DNA of 5,956 bases from Bacteroidota bacterium (lineage in GTDB: Bacteria > Bacteroidota > Bacteroidia > Chitinophagales > Chitinophagaceae): assembly GCA_028877005.1 (NCBI GenBank), contig JAGWPI010000292.1:1-5956 (forward strand). The letters are read 5' to 3'. Made by a program: the position numbers and the translations under genes. Shown here in pieces: positions 5,368 through 5,956 of the stretch. The first letter of the stretch is position 1. Every line of letters starts with the position of its first letter. The notes under the pieces are model-generated. The model saw nothing but the letters and a program-made list of their open reading frames with translations, was not told the DNA's origin and searched no databases.

Positions 5368-5956
5368 ATGACCAACTTTATTCCTGTTTTTCCTTTAAGC
5401 ATTGTAGTATATCCGGACGAAATATTGCATTTAAAAATATTTGAGCCCCGCTACAAACAGTTAATTAACGATTGTTTTGCTGAGAAAAAACCATTTGGTA
5501 TTCCGGTGGTTGCTAATAATACCATAACTGATTTTGGCACGTTGGTTGAAATACAAGAAATTGTAAAGGTATATGAAGATGGTAAAATGGATATTATAAC
5601 AAAAGGCTTAGCTGTTTTTAAAATTTTAGAAATAATACAAGAAGTACCCAACAAATTATATAGTGGTGCCATTGTAAATTATCCAACCAATCAAATAACG
5701 CCATTATACCAATATTTACAACCGGTTCTGAGTAATATTCGTGAGTTATTTCAACAACTTCAGGTACAAAAAAATTTTAAAAAAGCCGATGAAAGCTTGC
5801 TTAGCTATGATGTTGCACACCATGTTGGCTTTACATTAGAACAAGAAATGACTTTACTCTGTTTGTTTAAAGAATTAGAACGTATTGAATTTTTAAGACG
5901 ACATTTATTGCAAGTTTTACCTTTGATTAAGGGCATGGAATTATTAAAAGATAAAA
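5368..5956 (+). CDS. Stand-alone Lon substrate-binding (LAN) domain protein, 3' end outside window
   Basis: An open frame from ATG at 5368 gives 196 residues with no stop before the window ends. The start FIPVFPLSIVVYPDEILHLKIFEPRY (residues 4-29) is the typical opening of the N-terminal substrate-binding domain of Lon protease. It is followed by the FG-x-x-V-x-x-N strand and the DGKMDIITKGLAVFKI segment (about 72-87) found in the same domain. The second half is helical and charged and ends ELERIEFLRRHLLQVLPLI, as in the small single-domain relatives of about 200 residues. The protein is therefore probably nearly complete here and lacks the AAA+ and protease domains, but this cannot be proved because the sequence stops. 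These proteins are thought to bind unfolded or regulated proteins; no specific role is known. Its ATG lacks a Shine-Dalgarno sequence. Confidence 0.9.
   Translation, partial: MTNFIPVFPLSIVVYPDEILHLKIFEPRYKQLINDCFAEKKPFGIPVVANNTITDFGTLVEIQEIVKVYEDGKMDIITKGLAVFKILEIIQEVPNKLYSGAIVNYPTNQITPLYQYLQPVLSNIRELFQQLQVQKNFKKADESLLSYDVAHHVGFTLEQEMTLLCLFKELERIEFLRRHLLQVLPLIKGMELLKDK

Noticed and set aside
5451..5672. Minus-strand open frame of 73 codons inside the Lon-domain gene
   Set aside because: It is antisense to a clear Lon substrate-binding domain and has no recognisable product.

Overview
The window looks like a chromosomal segment of a low-GC member of the Bacteroidota, probably near the Chitinophagaceae, though the exact genus is an inference. 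The signs are strong A/T bias, start codons with almost no Shine-Dalgarno sequence, a perfect Bacteroidota-type -7 box (TAnnTTTG) ahead of one gene, and protein families common in that phylum. No phage, transposon, CRISPR array, tRNA or rRNA is visible, and no gap between genes exceeds 300 bases. The largest gaps are 399-591 (193 bases) and 5215-5367 (153 bases).

Layout, left to right. (1) The C-terminal end of a small membrane protein on the + strand (1-141). (2) A tail-to-tail double-CDGSH iron-sulfur protein on the - strand (144-398). (3) A divergent regulatory gap with a palindrome and a good -7 box (399-591). (4) A family 2 glycosyltransferase on the + strand (592-1467). (5) A SAM-dependent methyltransferase on the - strand whose 3' end overlaps it (1449-2147). 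(6) A MeaB/ArgK-type GTPase on the - strand (2207-3109). (7) A divergent O-antigen-ligase-like membrane protein on the + strand (3155-4360). (8) A second family 2 glycosyltransferase on the - strand, again overlapping tail to tail (4342-5214). (9) A divergent gap (5215-5367). (10) A stand-alone Lon substrate-binding-domain protein running off the right edge (5368-5956).

Four genes (two glycosyltransferases, the methyltransferase and the ligase/polymerase) fit the making or decoration of a surface glycan such as lipopolysaccharide O-antigen or an exopolysaccharide. They do not form an operon: they lie on both strands, interleaved with the housekeeping-type genes meaB, CDGSH and Lon-like. This suggests a loose glycan neighbourhood rather than a compact cluster.

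The most distinctive structural points are three convergent gene pairs with essentially no space between them (a 2-base gap, then two 19-base overlaps), a long near-perfect hairpin inside the methyltransferase gene, a 17-base direct repeat linking the meaB coding region and its downstream gap, and 9-base homopolymer tracts in the ligase gene. I see no convincing evidence of a wholly new system. The findings are modest and stated as such.
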